This document shows positions 9,505-17,943 of a stretch of 64,000 nucleotides of DNA, one piece after another. Source of the stretch: Natrialba swarupiae (GTDB taxonomy: Archaea; Halobacteriota; Halobacteria; Halobacteriales; Natrialbaceae); assembly GCF_008245225.1 (NCBI RefSeq), contig NZ_VTAW01000004.1, positions 62,001 through 126,000 on the forward strand, in the 5' to 3' direction. Positions within the stretch are counted from its first letter, which is position 1, and every line of letters starts with the position of its first letter. A model generated the notes under the pieces. It was not told the DNA's origin. It did not search any database and saw only the letters and a program-made list of their open reading frames with translations. The position numbers and the translations under genes were made by a program.

Positions 9505-11373
9505 ATGACACCGTTTCACTCCTCGGTCAGACGGACCACGACGCCGATCGATTCGCTTCCCCACGATTCGTCGGGATTCGTGGAGTCGCCGACGGTGTTG
9601 CTCGTCGACGACGACGAGGCGTTCATCCAGCTCGTCGCGGACTATCTCGAGGACGAACACGGCTTCGAGACGGTAACCGTTACGCGCCCGACAGCGGCAC
9701 TCGACCACCTCGAGGACGACGAGACCGTCGACTGTGTCGTCAGCGACTACCAGATGCCCGACGCCGACGGGCTCGCGTTCCTCGAGATGATCACGGAGGC
9801 GTACCCGAGCCTTCCGTTCGTCATGTTTGCCGGGCAAGGATCGGAAGCGGTCGCGAGTCGGGCGATCCGGCAGGGGGCGGACGATTATCTGCAGAAAGAC
9901 ACCGGTGACGCCAGATACGATCTACTCGCCAACCGGATCCGCCACTGCGTGACGATCGCCAGACAGCGACGCCAGCTCGACGAACTCTACGACGCGATCG
10001 AGGACGCCGGGCACGCGATCTTCGTGACCGACGAAACGGGACAGATCACCTACGCTAACCCGACGATGAGCGACCTATCGGGATACGAGAAGTCAGAATT
10101 GCTCGGGGAGACGCCGGCACTCCTCCAGTCGGGCGAACACGACGACGCGTTCTACGAGGGGCTGTGGGAGACCATCCGCAACGGCGAGGTCTGGCACGGC
10201 GAGGTGATCAACGAGCGCAAAGACGGCACTCAGTACGTGATCGACCAGACGATCTCTCCGATCACCGACGGCCGATCGACCGATGGCTACGTCGCGATCA
10301 ACCGCGACGTCACCGAACGCAAGGAACGCGAACAGGAACTCGAGCGGTTCCGCAGCGCCGTGAAACACGCCGGCCACGGCGTCCTCATCACCGACGTCGA
10401 CGCGACGATCGAGTACGCCAACGAGGCCTTCGAGGAGATCACGGGCTACGCGGCGAGCGAGGTCGTCGGCGAGACGCCGGCGATGTTGAATTCCGGCGAA
10501 CACGACGACGCGTTCTACGAGGAACTGTGGGAAACGATCCTCGAGGGTGGCGTCTGGCACGGAGAGGTAATAAACCAGCGCAAAGACGGGAGTCACTTCG
10601 CGGTCGACCAGACGATCGCGCCAATCACCGACAGAGACGGCGACATCGACGGCTTCGTCGCGATCAACCGCGACGTGAGCCAACTCAAAGCCTACCGGGC
10701 GGAACTCGAGGCCCAGAACGAGCGACTCGAACAGTACGGCGAGACGGTCGCACACGACCTGCGAAATCCGCTCACGCTGCTCGAGGGCGACCTCGAGAAT
10801 CTGGCACACGTCGCGAAGACGGCTGACGACGACGTCGAGTCTGCAACCGTCCTCGAGGCCTGTTCGAACCTCTCGGAGACGGTCGATCGGATGCGAGAGC
10901 TGATCGACGACCTTCTCACGATGGCCGAACAGGGACAGCTCGTCCTCGATCCGGAACCGGTCTCACTCGAAGCCACGGCCGAAGACGCCTGGCGACAGGT
11001 CGATGCAGCGGACGCCTCGCTGGCGATCGAGGAGACGACCGTCGAGGCCGATCCCGCCCGGCTGCGAGAACTCCTCTCGAATCTGTTTCGAAACGCGGTC
11101 GAACACGCCGGAGCAGACGTCGACGTCCGGGTCGGCCCCCTCGAGCGAGTCGCGGGCTTCTACGTCGAAGACGACGGGCCGGGAATCGCGCCCGACGATC
11201 GCGAAACCGTCCTCGAACGCGGCTATACGACCGACGAGAGCGGCACCGGGTTCGGACTCGCGATCGTCGACCAGATCGCCAACGCCCACGGTCTCACTGT
11301 CTCGGTCACAGAGGGATCGACAGGCGGCGCGCGGTTCGAGTTCCGGCCTGCAGACGCTCACCAACGACACTGA
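9505..11373 (+). CDS. hybrid receiver-PAS-PAS histidine kinase
   Basis: Soluble signalling kinase of 622 residues. A receiver domain (about 30-150) has acidic pocket D35-D37, phosphoacceptor D81 (VVSDYQMPDADG) and K131. Two PAS/PAC units follow (about 155-280 and 285-405). They resemble each other closely (GETPALLQSGEHDDAFYEGL against GETPAMLNSGEHDDAFYEEL) and look like an internal duplication. A HisKA helix with H417 (ETVAHDLRNPLTLL) and an HATPase with DDGPGIAPDD and GTGFGLAIVDQIA complete it. No membrane segment is present, so it senses a cytoplasmic signal. The N-terminal receiver suggests it sits downstream in a phosphorelay. It converges on the second kinase gene at 11431. Confidence 0.93.
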   Translation: MTPFHSSVRRTTTPIDSLPHDSSGFVESPTVLLVDDDEAFIQLVADYLEDEHGFETVTVTRPTAALDHLEDDETVDCVVSDYQMPDADGLAFLEMITEAYPSLPFVMFAGQGSEAVASRAIRQGADDYLQKDTGDARYDLLANRIRHCVTIARQRRQLDELYDAIEDAGHAIFVTDETGQITYANPTMSDLSGYEKSELLGETPALLQSGEHDDAFYEGLWETIRNGEVWHGEVINERKDGTQYVIDQTISPITDGRSTDGYVAINRDVTERKEREQELERFRSAVKHAGHGVLITDVDATIEYANEAFEEITGYAASEVVGETPAMLNSGEHDDAFYEELWETILEGGVWHGEVINQRKDGSHFAVDQTIAPITDRDGDIDGFVAINRDVSQLKAYRAELEAQNERLEQYGETVAHDLRNPLTLLEGDLENLAHVAKTADDDVESATVLEACSNLSETVDRMRELIDDLLTMAEQGQLVLDPEPVSLEATAEDAWRQVDAADASLAIEETTVEADPARLRELLSNLFRNAVEHAGADVDVRVGPLERVAGFYVEDDGPGIAPDDRETVLERGYTTDESGTGFGLAIVDQIANAHGLTVSVTEGSTGGARFEFRPADAHQRH

Positions 11374-11430
11374 GTTCGACCCGCGAGGGGGCGTTTCGTC
11401 GGGACACACGTTTCCACGTCCCGGTCTATC

Positions 11431-13800
11431 CTACCCCGACGTGAGTCCCTTGCTCGAGCGTGCCCGATCGAGTTTGATCGTCACGATGCTCCCGCGCGGG
11501 TCGTTCTCCTCGAACTCGAGCTGACCGCCGGATTTGCGGACGACCCAGTAGACGAACCAGAGGCCGAGCCCGCTCCCGTGGTAGAGGTCGTCTTCGGACC
11601 TGACCTCGTCGAGAATTTCGCGTTCCATCTCGGGAATTCCGGGACCGTCGTCCGCGACGCGAATTCGAACCGTCTCGTCGACGTCGACTGAAACCGTAAC
11701 GCTCGGGCGCTCCCGATCGGTGTGACGGATCGCGTTCTCGAGCAGTTCCGCGACGGCGTCGGCGATCCGTTCCGTGGCGGTCCCAACCGCCTGACTGGGC
11801 GCGTCGACGATCACGTCCGCCTCTGGCTCCGCGTCGGCGACGGCCGCGGCCGTGTTCTCGACGGCCGCGGCGACGTCGATCGGTTTCTTCCGATCCGGTT
11901 CGAGAAGCACCGTCGTCACCTTCCGCCCCTTGGTCGCAGTCTCGAGGAGTTCGGTCGTGTTCTCGAGGATGGCCGTCGCGTGAGATTTGACGTCGTCGGA
12001 GCCATCTGCCTGAATGACCTCCGCGTGGCCGTTGACCACGTTGAGTCCGTTCCGGAGGTTGTGACGGAGGACGCGATCCAGCGTGTTCAGCTGCTGTTCC
12101 TGTTCGATCCGTTCGGTGATGTCCGTCTGGATCGAAACGAACCCGGTCACTGTGGGGCCACCGTCGGTGCCGTCACTACCCCCCTCATCCTCGTCCTCGG
12201 CGTCCCCGTCCGTAATCGGGGCGATCGTCTGGTGGGCGTGGTACGTCCCCCCCGATCTGCGCCGGTTGATTATCTGTTCGTCCCACTGTTCGCCCGCGAG
12301 GATCGTCTCCCACTGTTCCCGGTAGTATCGTTCGTCCATCCGTCCGGAGTTCAAAATCGACGGCGTCTCGCCGACGGCCTCGCTCGCCGCGTAGCCCGTG
12401 ATCTCCTCGAAGGCAGGGTTGACGTACTCGATCGTTCCCTCTTGATCGGTCAGGAAGATCGCGTGGCCAGCCGATTCGATCGCCTTGCGGAACTGTTCGA
12501 GTTTTCGCTCCCTGCGCTTTCGCTCCGAAATGTCGCGACTGACGGCCAGGATCCGTTCCTCGCCGTCGATCTCGATCTTGTTCAACCAGACCTCGACCGG
12601 GAACGTCGATCCGTCCTTTCGTCTGTGATGACCTCTCAGCTCCCGATGCGAGCCGACGTCCATCTCCCGCCACAGCTGTTCGAGTTCCTCCCTCGAGGTC
12701 CCCGTCTCGAACTCGCTGACGTGCATCGAGAGTACTTCCTCTCGGTCGTAGCCCAGGTTCTCGAGATGTTTCTGGTTGACGTCGATTACGTTGCCCTCGA
12801 GGTCGTGGACGATTATCACGTTCGGCGATTCGTCGAACAGCACCTCGAGCCGTTCCCGGTCTCGCTCTCGCTCGCGCTCGCGAGCCTTCCTGTCGGTGAC
12901 GTCGTGGATCGTCCCACAGATCAGTGAAGTGGAGCCGGCGTCGATATCGCCCACCGACCGAGACTCGGCTTTGGCACGAACCCAGCGAGTCTCGCCGTCG
13001 TCGGTTACGATCCGCACGACGACGTCGTACGGCTCGCCGTCCTCGATCGCCCCTTCGATCGCTTCCCTGACCGTCGACCGATCCTCCGGGTGAAACCCCT
13101 CGAGTGCTTCCTCGAGGTCGGGGTGAGACACCGACTCGTCGTCGGCCGATCGGCCGAACAGTTCGAACACGTGATCGCTCCACCACAGCGACTCCGACTC
13201 GATGTCGTACAGCCAAACGCCGACGTCGACGACTTCCTGGAGCGTCTCGAACAGGTGTGATCGCCGTTCGACTGCATCGAGTTGCGACCAGCTAGCCTCG
13301 GATGTGTGTCCTGTTTCTCCGACCGACGACGGTCGGTCGACCGACGCGACTCCCGCAGGCGGCCCGTTATCCGCGTGGCTCGGACCATCTCCGCCGGTAC
13401 TCTCGTCACTGTCCGCGTATCGCTCGTCGCCGTCGCTGTGAACGTCCAACCATCGGACGACCAGCCCCTCGTCGTGATCCACGCGAGTCGTTCGGACGCT
13501 CACCCGCTTGCGGCCGTCACCACACTCGACCGAAAGGGATGATCCGTCCGGCAGTCGCTCGACTTTCCCCTCAGTTGCGAGTGCGCGCCGGTACGCTTTA
13601 CGCTCCTCGGCCGGGTGAACCGAGAGCAATGATCGGTCGGTCAGCTCCGCCGCCGGCCGGTCGAACAAGGCCCCTGCAGCCTCGTTCGCCCAGACGATCC
13701 GCCGATCGGTCGCCGTCGCGACCAGACACGGCTGATCCGTCGCCTCGAGAAGGGAACGCGCCGAAAGCGACGAGAGTATGTCGGCAGTATTATCAATCAT
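11431..13800 (-). CDS. multi-PAS soluble histidine kinase
   Basis: Kinase of 789 residues without membrane helices. PAS-type domains: a divergent first one (about 10-110), an acidic serine/glycine linker (115-165), then three PAS/PAC units up to about 560. The third of these (ESAGHAIFLTDQEGTIEYVNPAFEEITGYAASE in pattern) matches the PAS units of the kinase at 9505, suggesting duplication between neighbours. The kinase core has LRHNLRNGLNVVNGHAEVI with the phosphorylatable histidine and an HATPase with DDGPGIPEMER and GSGLGLWFVYWVV. The HNLRN H-box marks a common haloarchaeal kinase class. No response regulator is adjacent. Confidence 0.92.
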   Translation of the reverse strand: MIDNTADILSSLSARSLLEATDQPCLVATATDRRIVWANEAAGALFDRPAAELTDRSLLSVHPAEERKAYRRALATEGKVERLPDGSSLSVECGDGRKRVSVRTTRVDHDEGLVVRWLDVHSDGDERYADSDESTGGDGPSHADNGPPAGVASVDRPSSVGETGHTSEASWSQLDAVERRSHLFETLQEVVDVGVWLYDIESESLWWSDHVFELFGRSADDESVSHPDLEEALEGFHPEDRSTVREAIEGAIEDGEPYDVVVRIVTDDGETRWVRAKAESRSVGDIDAGSTSLICGTIHDVTDRKARERERERDRERLEVLFDESPNVIIVHDLEGNVIDVNQKHLENLGYDREEVLSMHVSEFETGTSREELEQLWREMDVGSHRELRGHHRRKDGSTFPVEVWLNKIEIDGEERILAVSRDISERKRRERKLEQFRKAIESAGHAIFLTDQEGTIEYVNPAFEEITGYAASEAVGETPSILNSGRMDERYYREQWETILAGEQWDEQIINRRRSGGTYHAHQTIAPITDGDAEDEDEGGSDGTDGGPTVTGFVSIQTDITERIEQEQQLNTLDRVLRHNLRNGLNVVNGHAEVIQADGSDDVKSHATAILENTTELLETATKGRKVTTVLLEPDRKKPIDVAAAVENTAAAVADAEPEADVIVDAPSQAVGTATERIADAVAELLENAIRHTDRERPSVTVSVDVDETVRIRVADDGPGIPEMEREILDEVRSEDDLYHGSGLGLWFVYWVVRKSGGQLEFEENDPRGSIVTIKLDRARSSKGLTSG

Positions 13801-14092
13801 CCGTAGGGTTCCCCTCCATCATTACGGCATCCAATTCCGGTCGTAAATCGGCTCTCATGTCCATATAATGCGGCAAAACTCACTTTAGTTACTGTATCTT
13901 ACAGGTTGGGGAGCGGCACCGATGAATGTTCTGGCCGGAGCCACGACTGCGACGGGTCTCGCCGTCCCAACTGGGCGACGACCACCCAACTCACGGCCGT
14001 TCAGTTCAACACGCCGTGTGGTCAGGGGTACACGACGAGTGGTCCCACACTCGATCGGTACCGGAGGATCGGTGTGGGTCCACTGGTCGAGT

Positions 14093-14734
14093 TCAGTCGT
14101 CTGTCGCGACTTCCTCTTCGTCGACGTCGACGGAGGTCGCCTCCTCTTCGGCGACTTCTTCGGGGTGAGCCTCGAGCGTCGCTTTCTGGATCTCGACGCG
14201 TCGAAGCGGGTAGATCGTCTTCGATTCGCCGTAGATCGCCGAGGAGAGTCGACCCTCGACGACGCTCGAGATGAGCTCCTCGAACGTTCGCTCCGCGGCG
14301 GCCTCTTCGACCATCTCGACCATCTGCTCGCGGATGGCTCGTTCCTGGCTCGCGTCTGCCTTCTTGGTCGTGAACGCGACCGGCTGGATCTGGACGCGGT
14401 AGTCGTCCGTCGTGAGGACGGTGACGTAGGCCTCGACCTTCGAAGCGCCGCGTCGGACCAGCGAACGCAGGTAATCGCGAGTCAGCGAGTGCGATTTGAA
14501 CTCGGTGTACGCCGAGTCGCTGCCGACATCGGTCACCTTGAAGGTGAGCTTCGTGTTGTTCTCGCTGGCGTTGTTGGTCAACTCGCCGAGCGTCGTTTCG
14601 ATCGTTCGGTCGTATACTTTCTCCGGTTCGTCAGCGGGTGTCTCACCGAGTTCCTGGCGGTCGAACTGCTCGGGTGCCAGGATGGTGTACCACCGCTTTT
14701 CCTGTTTCGCACGTGAAACTGATCGTTCACTCAT
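14093..14734 (-). CDS. rps1e: 30S ribosomal protein eS1 (S3Ae)
   Basis: Ribosomal protein eS1 of 213 residues, a component of the archaeal small subunit platform. Recognised by the N-terminus RAKQEKRWYTILAPEQFD, TLGELTNNASENNTKLTFKV, the basic LTRDYLRSLVRRGASKVEAY stretch and IYPLRRVEIQKATLEAHPEE. The acidic tail after about 195 is a halophilic addition. The frame stays open upstream, but the family N-terminus fixes the ATG at 14734. That codon overlaps the stop of pcc1 by 4 nt, so translation is probably coupled. Confidence 0.96.
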   Translation of the reverse strand: MSERSVSRAKQEKRWYTILAPEQFDRQELGETPADEPEKVYDRTIETTLGELTNNASENNTKLTFKVTDVGSDSAYTEFKSHSLTRDYLRSLVRRGASKVEAYVTVLTTDDYRVQIQPVAFTTKKADASQERAIREQMVEMVEEAAAERTFEELISSVVEGRLSSAIYGESKTIYPLRRVEIQKATLEAHPEEVAEEEATSVDVDEEEVATDD

Positions 14735-15066
14735 TGTGTATCGTGTTCGTATTTGTTGTCGGACACAGATCCCGTGTCCGTCGGTCGGTCGCTCTGTCCC
14801 TCGAATCGATCGTCCTCCGATCGGTCGTCCCGCGTCTCTCGTCCGTGCCGGACGACATCCATCGCCACCTCGAGGTTGACCACGTAGTCGTCGACCGTCG
14901 AGTGCAATCCGGCGATCGTCTCGCGCTCGATCAGGGTGACGACCGCAGCAGCGTCGCCCGTTCGATCGACGCTCGTCTCCATCTCGTCGGTGTTGTCCGG
15001 ACGCAGTGTCCGGGCGAGGAGTTCGGGCTCGTCGTGTCTCGTCCGGATCGTCGCTCGCCGGCTCAT
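14731..15066 (-). CDS. pcc1: KEOPS complex subunit Pcc1
   Basis: Small dimerising subunit of the KEOPS complex, which makes t6A37 in ANN-decoding tRNAs. It has 111 residues; the core (5-80) has the alternating strands and the VDDYVVNLEVAMDVV helix typical of Pcc1, and the last 30 residues are an acidic polar tail. It overlaps the recJ-like gene by 4 nt and rps1e by 4 nt, so it sits inside a translational unit with ribosomal proteins. The family is short and divergent; the position between these genes strengthens the call. Confidence 0.85.
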   Translation of the reverse strand: MSRRATIRTRHDEPELLARTLRPDNTDEMETSVDRTGDAAAVVTLIERETIAGLHSTVDDYVVNLEVAMDVVRHGRETRDDRSEDDRFEGQSDRPTDTGSVSDNKYEHDTQ

Positions 15067-16286
15067 AGAACACCCCGTACCGTCTCGATGACCGTCGAAT
15101 CGTCCAGCGACCCGTCGTATCTCAGATAGCCCCGACGACGTCCGACGTCGTACTCGACGGTCGGCTCGCTCCCGTCGCCCGCTTCGCTCGAGTCGAGCGT
15201 CGCGTCCGCGAGATCGCGGGCAATGCGTTCGACGGTCGCCGCGATCGAATCGCGAGCGCGGGTAACGAGCCCTACCTCGCCGTTGCCGACCGCGAGAGCG
15301 GCCGGCTCCGGTGAGCGGTAGGCGGCGGCGATCCGTGCCACCGTCTCGACCGGGCCGTCGTCGACGCCGACGACGAACAGACCATCGTACCGGCCAGTCG
15401 ACGCTGCCGAGAGTGCGTCGTGGGCGTTTCGCCCGTGTTCACGCCAAGCGTCGAGCGTCGGTTCGCGAGCCCCGTGTCCCATCGCGAACGCGGCACCCGT
15501 TCCGGGTTCCGTTCGTGCGCTCGCCTCCAGGACGTCGGCGTAGCCGCCGACCGTCTCGAACGGCCCGTCGGGCGTCGCGTACGGCCGTAAGACTCGTTCG
15601 ACCGACTCGGCGGCAGTCGCCGTCGCCTCGTCGGTGCCAACCGCGTCGAGTGCGACGAGCGAGCCGATTGCCCGCTGATCGTCGCCGTCGAGATCCGTGA
15701 CCGAGTCGACCGGTACGTCGGCGGACTCGAGCGTCTCTCGAACCGCGTCCGGATCGCCAGACCACGGCGCGCAGAGACGCGTCGAGTGTGTGATTCCGTC
15801 GACCGGATCCCGAGTTGGAACTGCGACCCCCGGCCGTTGCTCGACGAGTCCCCGCTCCTGGGCAGTCTCGAGGATCCACTCGCTTTCGCCAGCCCCAGGA
15901 TCGACCCCGGCGGCCACCAGTCCGGCGAGCGCCAGGACCGGATCGGGATCGACGTCGAGAACACGGACCAGATCGACGGCCGCGAGCGTCGCGGGACGAT
16001 CCGTTGTGTCGAGTCGGGGAACGTCCGCATCGACCGCGCCGACGACCAGCGTCAGGTCGCGACCGGCGGCGGATTCGTCCGCCACTGCCTGCGATCGATG
16101 GGTTCGTTCCGCGACGGTCCTCCCAACGGTCAGCTGAAACGGCGTTCCACGCTCAGCGAGCGCTCTCGCGACGAGGCCACTCGCCGCCAGCGCGTCACCG
16201 TCCGCTCGGGTGACGAGTCGAACGAAGTTCGCACTCCCCACGTCGAAACCGGCGGACGCGTCCGTGGAACGACCGTCTGTAGACAT
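15063..16286 (-). CDS. RecJ-like DHH-superfamily protein, probably without nuclease activity
   Basis: Protein of 407 residues with the two-domain layout of archaeal RecJ/Cdc45-like proteins. The expected metal motifs are degraded. The first motif reads TRADGDALAASG, without the leading histidine of HxDxDG. The second is VVGAVDADVPR, and no DHH triplet is present where it should be (about 105-125). The C-terminal half keeps the DHHA1-like strand region (YDGLFVVGVDDG, GNGEVGLVTRARD). The RecJ-like fold is supported; loss of catalysis is inferred from the missing ligands. It lies between rps15 and pcc1 with essentially no spacing. Such inactive paralogues can act as Cdc45-like replication factors bound to GINS. 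Confidence 0.78.
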   Translation of the reverse strand: MSTDGRSTDASAGFDVGSANFVRLVTRADGDALAASGLVARALAERGTPFQLTVGRTVAERTHRSQAVADESAAGRDLTLVVGAVDADVPRLDTTDRPATLAAVDLVRVLDVDPDPVLALAGLVAAGVDPGAGESEWILETAQERGLVEQRPGVAVPTRDPVDGITHSTRLCAPWSGDPDAVRETLESADVPVDSVTDLDGDDQRAIGSLVALDAVGTDEATATAAESVERVLRPYATPDGPFETVGGYADVLEASARTEPGTGAAFAMGHGAREPTLDAWREHGRNAHDALSAASTGRYDGLFVVGVDDGPVETVARIAAAYRSPEPAALAVGNGEVGLVTRARDSIAATVERIARDLADATLDSSEAGDGSEPTVEYDVGRRRGYLRYDGSLDDSTVIETVRGVL

Positions 16287-16757
16287 CTAGTTCTCGTCTA
16301 GAATCTCCGTCGCGACCTCGTAGGAGTACGTGAAGTCGGGATCGAGTTCGTCGCCACGGTAGTAGTCGACGAGGCGTCGAACCTTCGACTCGGCGTTTTG
16401 CAGGGCGCGTTTGTTCTGATAGTCCTGCGGGTTCGCTCGGACGTGCTCGCGCAGACGCACTGCGCGCTCCATCAGGTTCCGAATATCCTCGGGAACGTCC
16501 GGTCGCGCGTCGTTTTCCTCGAGAATCTCGGTGATCTTCTTCCCAGTTGCCAGCTTGACGTCCGGGACGGGCGTTCCCGTCACGCCCTCGTCGCGAAGCT
16601 TGATCCCGATCTGACTCGGATCGTGACCCTGCTCCGCCAGTTCGACGACCCGCTGTTCTACGTTCTCTGGGTCGACGTCGCTCCACTCCGGTGGTTCGTC
16701 TGCCGTCGGCTTGTCCGAACCGGACGAGCCGCGACGGCGCGTGTGCATTCGTGCCAT
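16287..16757 (-). CDS. rps15: 30S ribosomal protein uS15
   Basis: Ribosomal protein uS15 of 156 residues, the archaeal form with an N-terminal extension (MARMHTRRRGSSGSDKP). The body contains VVELAEQGHDPSQIGIKLRD, the LMERAVRLREHVRANPQDYQ helix and ALQNAESKVRRLVDYYR. It binds 16S rRNA early in assembly of the small subunit. The open frame continues upstream, but the family start is the ATG at 16757. First gene of the rps15 - recJ-like - pcc1 - rps1e operon; the next ATG follows its stop directly. Confidence 0.96.
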   Translation of the reverse strand: MARMHTRRRGSSGSDKPTADEPPEWSDVDPENVEQRVVELAEQGHDPSQIGIKLRDEGVTGTPVPDVKLATGKKITEILEENDARPDVPEDIRNLMERAVRLREHVRANPQDYQNKRALQNAESKVRRLVDYYRGDELDPDFTYSYEVATEILDEN

Positions 16758-16974
16758 ATATCGAGGATAGGAATCGCACTGACCGCTCGACTGTGCGACA
16801 GCCGACTCACGGCTGCCGGTGCACTTCCGCAATCCCAAGCCGCCCGAAAGAGTGGACAGCGAGTCAGATTTGCGGCCGTGCGCTTCCCAACGTGGGATAC
16901 CGTCGGCGCGGACTAAAGCGTTGTCATGTGGGTCGCCCTGTGGCTCCGTGTCGCGGCTCGAGCGTTTCGAGGGG

Positions 16975-16984
16975 TTTATTTATT
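16975..16984 (+). promoter_or_regulatory. TATA box of tRNA-Ala(GGC)
   Basis: TTTATTTATT ends 28 nt before the first base of the tRNA, the standard spacing for an archaeal TATA box. It is the only AT-rich patch in the 250 nt between the divergent rps15 gene and the tRNA. Confidence 0.6.
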
Positions 16985-17012
16985 CGCCCGGGAAAGAAGT
17001 GAGTACGAACGA

Positions 17013-17084
17013 GGGCTCGTAGATCAGAGGTAGATCACTCCCTTGGCATGGGAGAGGCCCCGGGTTCAAATCCCGGCGAGTCCA
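17013..17084 (+). tRNA. tRNA-Ala (anticodon GGC)
   Basis: Folds as a full cloverleaf without intron. The acceptor stem GGGCTCG pairs with CGAGTCC, including the G3-U70 wobble pair that is the universal alanine identity element. The anticodon stem CTCCC/GGGAG encloses loop TTGGCAT with anticodon GGC. The T-arm is CCGGG-TTCAAAT-CCCGG, and the discriminator base is A at 17084. CCA is not encoded. Its 3' end is repeated about 83 nt downstream. Confidence 0.96.
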
Positions 17085-17140
17085 CTTCTTCACGTCGTGA
17101 CGCTCGTTCAGTCGCGGACTCGCCGAACATCGCAAACCCT

Positions 17141-17168
17141 GTCGGGTTTGCTCAATCCCGACGAGTCC
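17141..17168 (+). repeat. tRNA-Ala 3'-end repeat, candidate attachment-site remnant
   Basis: TCAATCCCGACGAGTCCACT at 17150-17169 repeats the last bases of tRNA-Ala (AAATCCCGGCGAGTCCACT at 17069-17087) with two small differences. Just before it GTCGGG (17138-17143 or so) can pair with CCCGAC, mimicking a T-arm. A direct copy of a tRNA 3' end downstream of the intact gene is the usual footprint of a site-specific integrase. The 80 nt between copies are too short for an element, so this would be a scar or one end of a decayed island. Confidence 0.55.
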
Positions 17169-17337
17169 ACTCGAATTTTACTGCCGTTCCGAGGGTTACT
17201 ACACTTCGAGTAGCGACGCTGTTCTTTCCGGTATCGTCGAAACTCCCGTTTGAAGACGGTCCATTTGCAGAAGAGTTCATCCGGATCCCGCACGCGCCCT
17301 TCCGCTGTCTTGCGATTAGTAGAGGGAGGTGGTCGGC

Positions 17338-17781
17338 GTGACGGTCGCGGAGAACCGCGAGCGGGGCCACTATGTCGATACCGCGGCTTGCGACCGCTGG
17401 CCACTCGAGCGAGTCGACGACGATCGGGCTGAGTGGTACGACCTCGAGTACATCCAGGACGTCGGCGGTGAGCACGCGGGCGTGATCGCGACGGCGGACG
17501 AGGTCGCCGAGGCGAAGTCCTGTGACGAGACGTACGACGGCCGCGCCGGTCGCTGGTGGATCCGCCGAGAAAACCACGAGCGGCTCGTCGAGGCCGACGG
17601 CTGGTACGTCCTCGTTGTCCTCGAGTGCGACGACCTCACGATAGAGCAGCGCCAGGAGATCGCCGAGACGGTCTCGACTCGAGTACCGAGTTTCGAGGTC
17701 GAGCAGACGGTGACCGTCGATCAGGAGTCGATCGAAGCCGCGATTCGAATCACCAGTAGGCTTTTGCAATCAGGTCGGTAA
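17338..17781 (+). CDS. PD-(D/E)XK-nuclease-like protein of unknown role
   Basis: Protein of about 147 residues. The region around 35-80 reads WYDLEYIQ, then EVAEAKSC, then GRWWIRRENHERLVEADGWY. An aspartate strand, an E-x-K strand and a following basic helix recall the PD-(D/E)XK nuclease fold seen in many haloarchaeal accessory proteins. This is an inference from pattern, not an established activity. I chose the GTG at 17338 because a good ribosome binding site (GGGAGGTGG) lies 7 nt upstream; GTG at 17329 is also possible. It is followed 9 nt later by the antitoxin-like gene. Confidence 0.6.
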   Translation: MTVAENRERGHYVDTAACDRWPLERVDDDRAEWYDLEYIQDVGGEHAGVIATADEVAEAKSCDETYDGRAGRWWIRRENHERLVEADGWYVLVVLECDDLTIEQRQEIAETVSTRVPSFEVEQTVTVDQESIEAAIRITSRLLQSGR

Positions 17782-17790
17782 TTGGTCTGT

Positions 17791-17943
17791 ATGGGCCTCA
17801 CAACCGACGACTTCGCCGAATTCATGGCTGGTGACCCCGAGGACGACGAAGACGTTCCGCTCGGCGATGCGCTCCAAGAGTTAGCTGTCGACGAGGAAGT
17901 GGACTCCGTTGAAGCGGTCCGTGATGTCCGCGAACGGTTATGA
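17791..17943 (+). CDS. VapB-like antitoxin
   Basis: Acidic protein of 50 residues (begins MGLTTDDFAEFMAGDPEDDE, ends VRDVRERL). The small acidic form and the 4 nt ATGA overlap with a PIN-domain toxin frame downstream are the classic VapBC arrangement. It lacks an obvious DNA-binding N-terminus, so either autoregulation is weak or the protein is shortened at the front. It would bind and neutralise the PIN toxin if that were made. Too short to be recognised except by its context. Confidence 0.65.
   Translation: MGLTTDDFAEFMAGDPEDDEDVPLGDALQELAVDEEVDSVEAVRDVRERL

Noticed and set aside
9300-9908. Plus-strand frame running into the receiver/PAS kinase
   Set aside because: It lies out of frame over the receiver domain and turns into Arg/Gly-rich shadow sequence.
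10093-10809. 238-codon minus-strand frame opposite the first kinase
   Set aside because: Shadow of the duplicated PAS coding sequence; it has no start context and no family pattern.
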